Assembly (NCBI GenBank): GCA_016712595.1
Contig: JADJQT010000001.1
Location: 1,547,501-1,611,500 of the forward strand
DNA length: 64,000 nt
Reading direction: 5' to 3'
Origin: Rhodospirillales bacterium
Lineage (GTDB): Bacteria > Pseudomonadota > Alphaproteobacteria > Rhodospirillales > Defluviicoccaceae
The position numbers and the translations under genes were made by a program. Of this stretch, positions 7,935-16,246 are shown piece by piece. The notes under the pieces were generated by a model that ran no database searches, had not been told where the DNA came from, and saw nothing but the letters and a program-made list of their open reading frames with translations. Within the stretch, counting starts at the first letter, position 1. Each line of letters opens with the position of its first letter.

Positions 7935-9638
7935 TCAGCGGCTCGTTTGCATAAAGTCCGACTCCGCGTTCGCGCCGCGCCACTCGTTTGAGACGAGGCA
8001 GACAAAGTCCGCTCCGCGCGCAAGATACCACTCGGCGCTGTCCTCGCCGGCAATGCCTCGAACCAGCAGACGGCAGCCGCTGTTGCTGGTCATCGCCACA
8101 AACGTTCCCGAGCGATGCACCATTGCCGCAAACGCCTCGAACGATCGACCGGCGCCGGTGCCGCGCGTGTGGGCACGGTCCGCCTGGATGGAAATGAGCG
8201 AAAGACGGAAGCGGTTGAGATCGACGAATTGATGCTTGACGTTCCGCGCGCGCAAGATGCGGTGAGCCGAAAACGGCGCAAGGCATGACAGCAATTCCTG
8301 CAGACGGAGTTGGCCGACGTTCGGTGTCAGGCCGTAGACCTCGAATATGATGCGATTGCGCACCGATTCGTCGATGCTGCGGCATAAGGTCATGAAAGGA
8401 TGCAGGAATTTTCGCTCGTTCAACGTCGAGTAGCTGACCGGAACGATAATTGCGGGTGCCCGCCCGGAGCATTGGGCCTGATAGATGTGCTTGGTGACAA
8501 GCCCGAGCAGCACGGCATCAAGGTCGAAGATCAACTTCAGATCTTCGTCCGTCGGCTCGTGGTCCGATAGCCACGGCAGGTGGCCACCGCCGATGCGCGC
8601 ATCCATCAGGCCGGTGGACTGGAGGTTGCGCGTCATCACCGGCGTCAACTGCAGGCAGGCCGCCGAGAGATATTCGCTGATCTGGGCGGCGACAGCGCGC
8701 CGTTGAGCGGCTCGTGCTTCGTCGAGTTGCTTGATGATTGTGCCGAGGACGTCGACCTCACCGGAGACCGCCTCGGCAATTTCGACGGTTTCGGTTTGCG
8801 CGACGATGTTGAATACGTCGTTTTTCGTGCCAACCAGCCGGTCACGAATTTCCCGACTGATCAATTCGGACTTGATGCGTGCCGCGGCGCAATCGAGGCC
8901 GCCAAAGCAGACGAGGAAGGCATCTCCGGTTGTTTCTGTGAACATATCATTATCGTCGAGACGCTTTTTCAGCACCGACACCGCGACCGCCTTTGCGCGC
9001 TCGGCGGCGGATGGCCATTTGGGGCCGAGGGCGGCCTTCACCTCTTCGAGGCCAATGAGTTCGATCCGACCGGCGGTCAGGCGGATGGGCGCGGGTTTAC
9101 TCTTCAGTCGGTTGCGCATCGCCGCATTGAAGGCCGGCGGGCAGGCGGCATGGTTCGCCACGCGCGTCGCCGGCATTGTGCTGTCGACCTTGAGCGCTGA
9201 GAGTACGCCGACCTTGAACACCATGCCGGGGTTCAGAGTGACCGTCGACAAGGACAGGTCGGCCACGTAGCAGGCGTCGTCGACGCCGCGAAAGCGAACA
9301 GGCGTGCGAGGTTCGCCGGCGGCGGTTGAAAGTCCCTCGAAAAACACCGCCTCGGCGGTGAGCCCCGGCAATATCGCCTCGTCGATGCCGAGCATGCTGA
9401 GGAAAGAGCTACTGGCTGCGGTGAACTGGCCGACGTCGTCAAGAACGAACACCATCTCGTCGACCCCGCAGAGCGCATCCGCCAGTGTCTCGGCGCGCGA
9501 GGTACTCGATCTTTGCATTGGCGCAACCTCGTCCTCCGGTCCGGAGTCGACGAGCGAGCCGCCGTCGGGGCGTGCCTCGGAGCGGTTCGTCGGTTCCGTC
9601 GCGGTTGCTTGGGAGCGGATAAGTGAAAACAGGTTCAT
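7935..9638 (-). CDS. PAS-like protein with degenerate GGDEF- and EAL-like regions
   Basis: A soluble protein of about 567 aa from the ATG at 9638. Residues ~55-150 (MVFVLDDVGQFTAASSSFLSMLG...) look like a PAS sensor. The middle (DNDMFTETTGDAFLVCFGG) resembles a GGDEF block whose signature has decayed to TGDAF. The C-terminal third (IIVPVSYSTLNERKFLHPF, RIIFEVYGLTPN, LRLQELLSCL) resembles an EAL fold without the EAL motif or its metal ligands. If so, it would be an inactive c-di-GMP-type regulator rather than an enzyme. The frame stays open upstream to 9773 through three 24-bp repeats. I chose 9638 because MNLFSLIRSQ is the first start past the repeats. Confidence 0.55.
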   Translation of the reverse strand: MNLFSLIRSQATATEPTNRSEARPDGGSLVDSGPEDEVAPMQRSSTSRAETLADALCGVDEMVFVLDDVGQFTAASSSFLSMLGIDEAILPGLTAEAVFFEGLSTAAGEPRTPVRFRGVDDACYVADLSLSTVTLNPGMVFKVGVLSALKVDSTMPATRVANHAACPPAFNAAMRNRLKSKPAPIRLTAGRIELIGLEEVKAALGPKWPSAAERAKAVAVSVLKKRLDDNDMFTETTGDAFLVCFGGLDCAAARIKSELISREIRDRLVGTKNDVFNIVAQTETVEIAEAVSGEVDVLGTIIKQLDEARAAQRRAVAAQISEYLSAACLQLTPVMTRNLQSTGLMDARIGGGHLPWLSDHEPTDEDLKLIFDLDAVLLGLVTKHIYQAQCSGRAPAIIVPVSYSTLNERKFLHPFMTLCRSIDESVRNRIIFEVYGLTPNVGQLRLQELLSCLAPFSAHRILRARNVKHQFVDLNRFRLSLISIQADRAHTRGTGAGRSFEAFAAMVHRSGTFVAMTSNSGCRLLVRGIAGEDSAEWYLARGADFVCLVSNEWRGANAESDFMQTSR

Positions 9639-9672
9639 CGGCGATCCAGATCCAAGTGTCATGCGCGTTGGC

Positions 9673-9768
9673 GGCGTTCCCGGCGAACGCCCGTTCAAAC
9701 GGCGCAACGCCGTGTTCGTCAAACGGCGCACCGCCGTGTTCGTCAGACGGCGCGACGCCGTGTTCGAA
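9673..9768. repeat. Hairpin plus three tandem 24-bp repeats with palindromic cores
   Basis: Units are at 9697-9720, 9721-9744 and 9745-9768. Each contains the 15-bp palindrome ACGGCGnnnCGCCGT; the central three bases differ (caa, cac, cga) while both arms are unchanged. Immediately left lies another inverted repeat, GGCGTTC-5 nt-GAACGCC (9673-9691). The array lies 59-130 bp upstream of the chosen start of the minus-strand gene. It could be an operator array or a structured leader, or coding repeats if the longer 9773 start is real (24 bp = 8 codons). Confidence 0.75.
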
Positions 9769-9950
9769 TGCACGAGCCGCCGATGGCGATGACACTCTTA
9801 TTGTCGGCATGTGCGGTTAACATTGCGTTAGACTTCGATGGCGCAGGATGCGTCGCCGCGGCTGCCGCCGGCACGGCTCGTCGGCGCGGCCCGCCGACGG
9901 TGATGTTCTGGTGAAGAACCGCCGGGCGGATCGGCGCGTTCGACGAGGCA

Positions 9951-9978
9951 TTGACCTGTGCGGCGATTGCATTACGTT
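9951..9978 (+). promoter_or_regulatory. Candidate sigma70-type promoter
   Basis: TTGACC at 9951-9956 (5 of 6 consensus) with a 16-bp spacer to TACGTT at 9973-9978 (3 of 6). It would start transcription about 50 bp before the secreted-protein gene at 10036. By-eye match only. Confidence 0.25.
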
Positions 9979-10035
9979 TCGCCTTGCGATACACACGCTC
10001 GATTCTTGGCGAGATTCACGACTAACGGGTTGATT

Positions 10036-10704
10036 ATGAACGCACTGCGTGTCGGAATGGCGACAGTGGCAATGCTGATATGTGCAGGATTCAGCGGCGA
10101 TGGAGGATCGATCGCATTCGCCCAGTATCCGTCGACGAGTCTCGACCGGGATGCAAAGGGCACGAATTCCGATCGCGAAGGAAAAGTCAAAGAACGCACG
10201 CCGCCGCCACGGCCGATCATTCCACCAGAAGGCCAACAGGAAAATCCGGCATTGCGCGAGGAATGCAGTTGGCTGGGTCAGCGCATCGTCAGCCTGTTAT
10301 TTCGCGACGACGCAATGACGGCGAATGATTTCATTCCTTTTTATCTCCGTTTCGGCTGTCCCGAGGCTCATCTCAGTAAGGCGTTCGGCTGCGTCGCCAA
10401 CATCGGCATGGCGGAGAACGACGCTCTTGCCGACCTCGTTGCCGCCTGCTGGACTGATCCCAACCGCCGCCCAGCGCCCTTGACGGCCAAGAAAGGCAAC
10501 GGGGAGGCCGTCAATAAGCAGCCGGAGACCGTCCCGGGGCGGCCCGCCGAACCAGCCGACAAACCGGCTGGAGCGGCGGAAAAACCGGCCGAGAAACCGG
10601 CTGGAGCGCCTGAGAAACCGGCCGAACCGGCGGCAAAGCCGGCCGGCAGTGGTGTCGCGCCTGCTGATCCGTCGGCGAAGACCCCGGAGACTGGCGCCAA
10701 GTGA
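10036..10704 (+). CDS. Secreted protein with Pro/Ala/Lys-rich tail
   Basis: A 222-aa exported protein of unknown function. The ATG at 10036 gives a signal peptide (MNALRVGMATVAMLICAGF...SIAFA). A short domain follows with four cysteines (EECSWLG, FGCPEAHL, FGCVANIG, AACWTDP), compatible with two periplasmic disulfides. The last ~75 residues are low-complexity KPAE/KPAG repeats resembling a cell-wall-spanning linker. An upstream in-frame start at 9958 would spoil the signal peptide. It lies about 140 bp before the GH17-GT2 gene on the same strand, so the two may be functionally linked. Confidence 0.65.
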   Translation: MNALRVGMATVAMLICAGFSGDGGSIAFAQYPSTSLDRDAKGTNSDREGKVKERTPPPRPIIPPEGQQENPALREECSWLGQRIVSLLFRDDAMTANDFIPFYLRFGCPEAHLSKAFGCVANIGMAENDALADLVAACWTDPNRRPAPLTAKKGNGEAVNKQPETVPGRPAEPADKPAGAAEKPAEKPAGAPEKPAEPAAKPAGSGVAPADPSAKTPETGAK

Positions 10705-10843
10705 CCCAAGATAGGAAAGACGTCGCCTTAAACGTGACACAAAGTCAACCTACCTTATGGGCAAGCGACAATGTGTGTCGCAGTGGATAGGGTTTCGACT
10801 TCTCGTCACCGCCACACTCACCCCCAACATATCGGTTCATCCA

Positions 10844-13441
10844 ATGCGGATCGTACTGACTGCGGTGGCTGTCGCAGCGGCCATTCAAGCTGCGGCCTGG
10901 TATTATACCGACCGGTCGGCAACGCCGGCCGATCTCGACAGCGCAATCGACTACGTCTCCTATAGCCCGTACCTGCAAGGCGAAGACCCGCGCACGCACC
11001 GGCAGATCATCCCGGCGGAGCAGATCAAGCAGGACCTGAGCGTCATTGCTGACGTCGCCCAAGGCGTGCGCACCTATTCGACCATCGACGGCATCGATCA
11101 GGTACCGGCAATCGCCGGCAAGCTCGGCCTCAACGTTTCACTGGGCGCCTGGATCGGCGATACGCCGGAACGCGACAAGGCCGAGGTCGAGACAGCGGTT
11201 CAACTGACGAAGCAGAACCGCAACGTCCGCTCGCTGCTGGTCGGCAACGAGGTCCTGCTGCGCGGCGAACGCACGCCGGACGAGCTGATCGCCCTGATCA
11301 ACAAGGCGAAGAAGCAGGTCCGTGTGCCGGTCTCAACCGGTGAAATCTGGTACGAATGGATGCAGCACCCGAAGCTGGTCAGCGCGGTGGACTTCCTCGC
11401 CGTGCACATCCTGCCGTATTGGGAAGGGGTCGCTCCCGACAAGGCGGTCAGCTATACGCTCGAGAAGATCGACCTTCTGCGCAAGACCTATCCTGGCAAG
11501 CGCATCGTCGTCGCCGAGTTCGGCTGGCCGAGCCAGGGCTATAACCGCCTCGATGCGGTTCCGGGACGCCTGATCCAGGCGGAAGTCATCCGTGATTTCA
11601 TCGCCGAGGCCGAACGCCAGGGCATCGAATACAACATCGTCGAAGCGTTCGACCAAACCTGGAAGGTGAACGAAGGGAGCGTCGGCGCCTATTGGGGTCT
11701 GTTCGATGCCGATCGGGTGGCAAAGTTCCCGCTGACGGGTCTTGTCCAAACCCACGACGTACCCTGGAAGGCCGCCGCTGGCCTTGCCATCGGCCTGCTT
11801 CTGACTGCGGGTGGTCTGAGCTTCCGCCGTCCGAGCTTCGGTCACGCACTGGCTTTTGCCCTGTGCGCCAATGCGCTCGCCTTCGGTATTGCCGCGGCGC
11901 TCGCCTATCCGTTCTCCCACTACATGACCTTCGGTATCGGCGTGATGTGGGGCGTCGGTGTTCTCATGCTGATCCCGCTGACGGTGATCACGCTTGCCAA
12001 GGTCCACGAACTCGCCGAGGTCCTGTTCGGTCCCGGACCGCGCCGATTGATCGGCGCCGGGGAACGCCCGGTGCTGAACGGCCCGGCGCCCATGGTGTCA
12101 ATCCATATCCCGGCCTATCGCGAGCCGGCGGACATGGTCGTCGAGACCCTGAACAGTCTCGCCGCGCTCGACTACCCGAACTATGAAGTCGTCGTTATCG
12201 TCAACAATACCCCCGAGGCGCACTACTCGGCGCCGGTGGCCGCGCGCTGTCGCGAACTGGGCGAACGGTTCAAGTTCCTCAACATCACCTGTACCGGCTT
12301 CAAGGCCGGTGCGCTCAACGTCGCCTTGCAGCACACTGCGGACGATGCGGCGATCATCGCCGTCCTCGATGCTGACTACGTCGTCGAGCCGGACTGGCTC
12401 ACCGATCTCGTGCCGTATTTCAACGATGCCAAGGTCGGCCTCGTGCAAGCGCCGCAGGATCACCGCGACGGCGCCCATACCCCGCTGAAGGCGGCGATGA
12501 ACAGCGAATACGCCGGATTCTTCGATATCGGCATGGTCCAGCGTAACGAGGATGACGCGATCATCACCCACGGCACGATGTGCATGGTCCGCCGCTCGGC
12601 GCTGAACGAGGTCGGCGACTGGGGCACGGATACCATCTGCGAAGACACCGAACTCGGACTTCGCCTGTTCGAGGCCGGATATCAGGCGCTCTACACCAAC
12701 CATCGCTATGGTCGTGGCCTGCTTCCGGACACGTTCACGGCGTTCAAGACGCAGCGGTTCCGCTGGGCCTACGGCGCCATGCAGATCATCCGCAAGCACT
12801 GGATGCACATGCTTCCGGGCGCGCGCACGCTCACCCCGGCGCAGAAGTTCCACTTCGTTACCGGCTGGTCGCTCTGGCTTGCCGATGCGCTGGGTACGCT
12901 CGCCTCGATCCTCAACCTGATCTGGGTGCCGGTGATCGTGTTCGTCGGCGTCGTCATCCCCACGATCGCCTTTACTGTCCCGGTGCTTGCGGCCTTTGTC
13001 GTCAATTTGCTGCATTGCGTCTTGTTATATGCTAAACGGGTAAGGTCCCCGATGAAGCACGTGCCGGGGGCGGCAGTGGCGGCGATGAGTCTGCAGTTTA
13101 CCGTGGCGCGGGCCGTTCTGGTCGGGATGATCCGCGATCGCTTGCCGTTCAAGCGGACGGACAAAGGCGGCAACGCCAAGCGCGGCGCTGAAAACCCGGC
13201 GTTATGGGAATTGGTCCTGGGCGGTCTTCTTGTCGCTTCGGCGATCGTGCTGATTGTCTTGAACACGACGCAGATTACCGAAATGACAGTATTCGCGTCG
13301 ACGCTTTTGGTGCAGAGTATTCCTTTCCTCGCTGCGGGAGTCATGGTTGCTCTTGAGCGATACCAGAGCCGCAGAATGGTGGTGCGCCGGCCGGCAGTCG
13401 CATTGTCCGGCATGGCGGTGGAGGCACAGACAGAGTCTTAA
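10844..13441 (+). CDS. GH17-GT2 beta-glucan synthase-like glycosyltransferase
   Basis: Membrane protein of about 865 aa fusing two enzymes. After an N-terminal anchor, residues ~30-290 form a GH17 beta-1,3-glucanase-like domain (LLVGNEVLLRGERTP and VVAEFGWPSQGYNR carry the expected catalytic glutamates). Several membrane helices precede a processive GT2 domain with DADYVVEPDW, CEDTELGLRLF and the QRFRWAYG (QxxRW) motif, and more helices follow. Proteins of this architecture are linked to beta-1,3/1,6-glucan or cyclic glucan synthesis and remodelling (NdvB/NdvC-type). The start at 10844 is chosen because MRIVLTAVAVAAAIQ begins the anchor; the frame is open 29 codons further upstream. Confidence 0.85.
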   Translation: MRIVLTAVAVAAAIQAAAWYYTDRSATPADLDSAIDYVSYSPYLQGEDPRTHRQIIPAEQIKQDLSVIADVAQGVRTYSTIDGIDQVPAIAGKLGLNVSLGAWIGDTPERDKAEVETAVQLTKQNRNVRSLLVGNEVLLRGERTPDELIALINKAKKQVRVPVSTGEIWYEWMQHPKLVSAVDFLAVHILPYWEGVAPDKAVSYTLEKIDLLRKTYPGKRIVVAEFGWPSQGYNRLDAVPGRLIQAEVIRDFIAEAERQGIEYNIVEAFDQTWKVNEGSVGAYWGLFDADRVAKFPLTGLVQTHDVPWKAAAGLAIGLLLTAGGLSFRRPSFGHALAFALCANALAFGIAAALAYPFSHYMTFGIGVMWGVGVLMLIPLTVITLAKVHELAEVLFGPGPRRLIGAGERPVLNGPAPMVSIHIPAYREPADMVVETLNSLAALDYPNYEVVVIVNNTPEAHYSAPVAARCRELGERFKFLNITCTGFKAGALNVALQHTADDAAIIAVLDADYVVEPDWLTDLVPYFNDAKVGLVQAPQDHRDGAHTPLKAAMNSEYAGFFDIGMVQRNEDDAIITHGTMCMVRRSALNEVGDWGTDTICEDTELGLRLFEAGYQALYTNHRYGRGLLPDTFTAFKTQRFRWAYGAMQIIRKHWMHMLPGARTLTPAQKFHFVTGWSLWLADALGTLASILNLIWVPVIVFVGVVIPTIAFTVPVLAAFVVNLLHCVLLYAKRVRSPMKHVPGAAVAAMSLQFTVARAVLVGMIRDRLPFKRTDKGGNAKRGAENPALWELVLGGLLVASAIVLIVLNTTQITEMTVFASTLLVQSIPFLAAGVMVALERYQSRRMVVRRPAVALSGMAVEAQTES

Positions 13442-13509
13442 GAATGCCCGGGAAGCGGCGGCGATCCGTCCACCCCCCCAGCTATGGGTCGCATGCTTAA
13501 TCCTTGGGT

Positions 13510-13548
13510 GCCGGGCCGCGTCGCTAACCCCCCGCGATGCGGCCCGGC
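13510..13548. terminator. Long GC-rich stem-loop in a convergent intergenic region
   Basis: Arms 13510-13524 and 13534-13548 pair over 15 bp with one G-T wobble around a 9-nt loop (TAACCCCCC). It lies 69 bp past the glucan-synthase stop and before the convergent FAD-oxidase stop. There is no U-run, so termination would be atypical. Confidence 0.5.
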
Positions 13549-13595
13549 GTTCCTCCCGGGCCGCCCGTATCCCGCAACCTTGTCTATCCCAATAC

Positions 13596-13635
13596 CGATC
13601 CGTCCGCCCGGCCCAAGGTCGAAACGGACGGATCG
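13596..13635. terminator. Second inverted repeat in the convergent gap
   Basis: Perfect 11-bp inverted repeat CGATCCGTCCG/CGGACGGATCG with an 18-nt loop, between the two convergent stops. A further copy of CGATCCGTCC occurs at 13462-13471. Possible bidirectional terminator or protein-binding site. Confidence 0.4.
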
Positions 13636-13681
13636 ACGTTGCGTTATGGTTCTGCGCAGGCCCGCCGTCGTGGCGAGCGCC

Positions 13682-15130
13682 TTAGGGTGCCAGGATCTTG
13701 CCGGGATTCATGATGCCGCATGGATCGAACGCGGCCTTCACCTTGCGCATCAGTTCCATCTCTTCCGACGACTTGTAGCGAAGCAAGGTCTCGCGCTTGA
13801 GCTCGCCGATGCCATGCTCGGCGGAGAAGCTGCCGCCCAGTTCGGCGGCGATGTCGGACACGATGCGTTCCAGTCGGTCCCACGCGCTGAGGAAGGCCGC
13901 CCGCTCGGCGCCGATCGGCTGGCTGAGATTAAAGTGAATGTTGCCGTCGCCAAGGTGTCCGAACGGAACCGGGCGAATCCCCGGCATCGCCTGTTCCACC
14001 GCGTGGCTCGCCCGCGCGATGAACTCGGCAACCCGTGAGAGGGGCACGGAGATGTCGTTCTTGATGCTGCCGCCTTCCGGCTTCTGGGCTTCCGGGATGC
14101 TCTCGCGCAGCCGCCACAATTCGCTGGCCTGGCCTTCGTTCTGCGCCACGACGGCATCGACGACGATGCCGCCTTCGTACGCCTCGGCGAGCGCGTCTTC
14201 GATGGTCTCGCGCAGCGGATCGTTTCGCCGGGGGCTGGTCAACTTCAGCAGGACATAGTACGGGGCCGGCTCGCCGAGCGGATCAGCGCAGCCGGGGATG
14301 TGGCGGAGGCAAAAATCGATGGCGATGCGCGCCATCAGCTCGAAGGCGCTGAGCGCATCGCCGGCCACGTCGTTGAGCCGGGCGAACAGCTCGACCGCCG
14401 CGTCGACCGACGGCACGGCAACGAGAGCCGTCTCGCTCGTCTTCGGCTTGGCGAACAACTTGAGCACGGCGGCGGTAATGAGTCCGAGCGTTCCTTCGGC
14501 GCCGAGGAAGAGCTGCTTCAGGTCGTAGCCGGTGTTGTTCTTGCGCAGGCCGGTCAGCCCGTGCCAGATCCGCCCGTCGGCCAGCACGACCTCGAGGCCG
14601 AGGACCAGGTCGCGGGCGTTGCCGTAGCGCAGGACGTTCATGCCACCGGCATTGGTGGCGAGGTTGCCGCCGATGCGGCAGCTTCCCTCGGCGCCGAGGC
14701 TGAGCGGGAACAGCGCGCCCGCGGCATCGGCCGCGGCCTGCACCTCGGCGAGGATGGCCCCGGCCTCGACGGTCATCGTCCGGTTGACGGCGTCGATCGC
14801 GCGGATACGGTTCAGGCGGGCGGTCGAAACGACGATGCCGCCGCGTGGCACGCCGCCACCGACGAGCCCGGTATTGCCGCCGTGGGGGACAATCGGAACG
14901 CGCGCCTCGGCGCACAGGCGGACGACCGCCGCCGCCTCGATCACGGTGGCCGGGCGGACGACCGCGGCGCACGTGCCGTGAAACAGGCCACGCTCCTCGG
15001 TCAGGTAGGGCTCGATCGCCTCGCTGCCCTCGATCCAGCCGCGCTCGCCGACGAGCGTGCGGATTTCCTTCAACAAGTGCGGCGATGGCTGGGTGAAGGG
15101 CTCGCTGGTTGTCTCCATCATGTTCGACAT
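13682..15130 (-). CDS. FAD-binding oxidase, GlcD / D-2-hydroxyacid dehydrogenase type
   Basis: About 482 aa. The N-terminal PCMH-type FAD domain (VPIVPHGGNTGLVGGGVP, GAEGSCRIGGNLATNAGG) is followed by a C-terminal FAD-oxidase domain. That domain has PVPFGHLGDGNIHFNL, with metal-binding histidines, and SAEHGIGELKR. These proteins oxidise D-lactate, glycolate or D-2-hydroxyglutarate and pass electrons to an acceptor; the exact substrate is not decided by sequence alone. No FeS partner (GlcF) is nearby, which favours the single-subunit D-lactate/D-2-hydroxyglutarate group. It lies 54 bp downstream of sua5 on the same strand. Confidence 0.88.
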   Translation of the reverse strand: MSNMMETTSEPFTQPSPHLLKEIRTLVGERGWIEGSEAIEPYLTEERGLFHGTCAAVVRPATVIEAAAVVRLCAEARVPIVPHGGNTGLVGGGVPRGGIVVSTARLNRIRAIDAVNRTMTVEAGAILAEVQAAADAAGALFPLSLGAEGSCRIGGNLATNAGGMNVLRYGNARDLVLGLEVVLADGRIWHGLTGLRKNNTGYDLKQLFLGAEGTLGLITAAVLKLFAKPKTSETALVAVPSVDAAVELFARLNDVAGDALSAFELMARIAIDFCLRHIPGCADPLGEPAPYYVLLKLTSPRRNDPLRETIEDALAEAYEGGIVVDAVVAQNEGQASELWRLRESIPEAQKPEGGSIKNDISVPLSRVAEFIARASHAVEQAMPGIRPVPFGHLGDGNIHFNLSQPIGAERAAFLSAWDRLERIVSDIAAELGGSFSAEHGIGELKRETLLRYKSSEEMELMRKVKAAFDPCGIMNPGKILAP

Positions 15131-15184
15131 GAACCGCTCTCGTCCTCGCTGCAATCGCCGTATGGCGATCCCACGGTGGTTCCG

Positions 15185-16246
15185 TCAGGCATCAAAGGCC
15201 TGATCCGGCAGGATGCAGGGCGCGGCCGGTCCGCGATCGTCGTTGCCCTCGTCCAGGACGTCGGCAGGCGCTGCCGCGCGGCGCAGGCGGTCGGCGATGG
15301 CGATGCCGAGGCCCTGTGCCGGAACCGGCGCGACAGCGATCGCAGCAAAGCCGGGGGCCCGGTCGAGGGCGCGCAACATGGCAAAGAGATTGGAGGCGGC
15401 TTCGACGACGTCACCCGAGGGGCTGAGATTGAGTGCCGCATCGCGAAAACCGGGACCGAAGCCGAGGAGCGCTTCCCCGGGGCGTGCGTCGGATGCGTCA
15501 AGGCGCAACGGCCGGTGCGGGGCGTAGTGGCGGCGCAGCATGCCCGGCGCTCGCACCGGCGCGTCGCTTCCGGCGAGCGCGATCGGTCCCGCCAGCGCCT
15601 GCACCTCTTCGCGCGCAATGCCGCCCGGCCGCAGCAGCACCGGCGTTGCGCCGCTGAGGTCGAGAATGGTGGACTCGATGCCGATCCGGCAGGCGCCGCC
15701 ATCGAGCACGCAGCCGACGGCGTTCCTCAGTTCGGGTTCGACGTCCGCCGCCATCGTCGGGCTGATCCCGCCCGAGATGTTGGCGGACGGCGCGGCGATC
15801 GGCCGCTCGCAGGCGTCGAGAAGCGAGCGCGCGGTGGCGTTGTCCGGAGCGCGCACGGCGACGGTATCAAGCCCGGCCGAGACCAGCAGGGACAGACCGC
15901 AATCCGATCGCCGCGGCAGCACCAGGGTCAGGGGACCGGGCCACAGGCGCTCTGCCAGGCGACGGGCGCGCGGATCAAAGACGGCGATCCGCTCGGCAGC
16001 ATCGAGCCCGGTGACGTGGACAATGAGCGGGTTGAACTGCGGCCGCCTTTTTGCCGCGAAGATCTGGGCGACGGCCTCTTCGCTGGTCGCGTCCGCGCCC
16101 AGACCATAGACGGTTTCCGTCGGAAAGACGACGAGGCGGCCGGCGCGAAGAAGCCCCGCCGCCGCGGCGATGGTGGCCGGCGAGGCTTTTCGGATCCAGG
16201 CGTCGGCGCCGTTGATCGCGGCTGCGGCGGGGACGCCGTCGATCAC
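15185..16246 (-). CDS. sua5: L-threonylcarbamoyladenylate synthase (Sua5 type)
   Basis: Makes threonylcarbamoyl-AMP from threonine, bicarbonate and ATP for the t6A37 modification of ANN-decoding tRNAs. The YrdC domain shows VFPTETVYGLGADA, KRRPQFNPLIVHV and IAAPSANISGGISPT. The C-terminal Sua5 domain has APGMLRRHYAPHRPL. About 353 aa fits the two-domain Sua5 form rather than the short TsaC. The GTG at 16246 overlaps the cysQ stop as GTGA, so translation is probably coupled. An upstream in-frame extension into cysQ encodes Arg-rich shadow sequence and was excluded. Confidence 0.93.
   Translation of the reverse strand: MIDGVPAAAAINGADAWIRKASPATIAAAAGLLRAGRLVVFPTETVYGLGADATSEEAVAQIFAAKRRPQFNPLIVHVTGLDAAERIAVFDPRARRLAERLWPGPLTLVLPRRSDCGLSLLVSAGLDTVAVRAPDNATARSLLDACERPIAAPSANISGGISPTMAADVEPELRNAVGCVLDGGACRIGIESTILDLSGATPVLLRPGGIAREEVQALAGPIALAGSDAPVRAPGMLRRHYAPHRPLRLDASDARPGEALLGFGPGFRDAALNLSPSGDVVEAASNLFAMLRALDRAPGFAAIAVAPVPAQGLGIAIADRLRRAAAPADVLDEGNDDRGPAAPCILPDQAFDA

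Larger units (their letters stand above)
9639..10035. other. Divergent intergenic region with hairpin repeats
   Basis: Nearly 400 bases between two divergent genes. The left third holds the hairpin and three 24-bp repeats described separately. The right part holds a promoter-like TTGACC (9951-9956) about 16 bp before TACGTT. Nothing else was recognised. Confidence 0.5.

Noticed and set aside
9697..9768. CRISPR-like array
   Set aside because: Three units of 24 bp are directly contiguous without spacers, and no cas genes are nearby.
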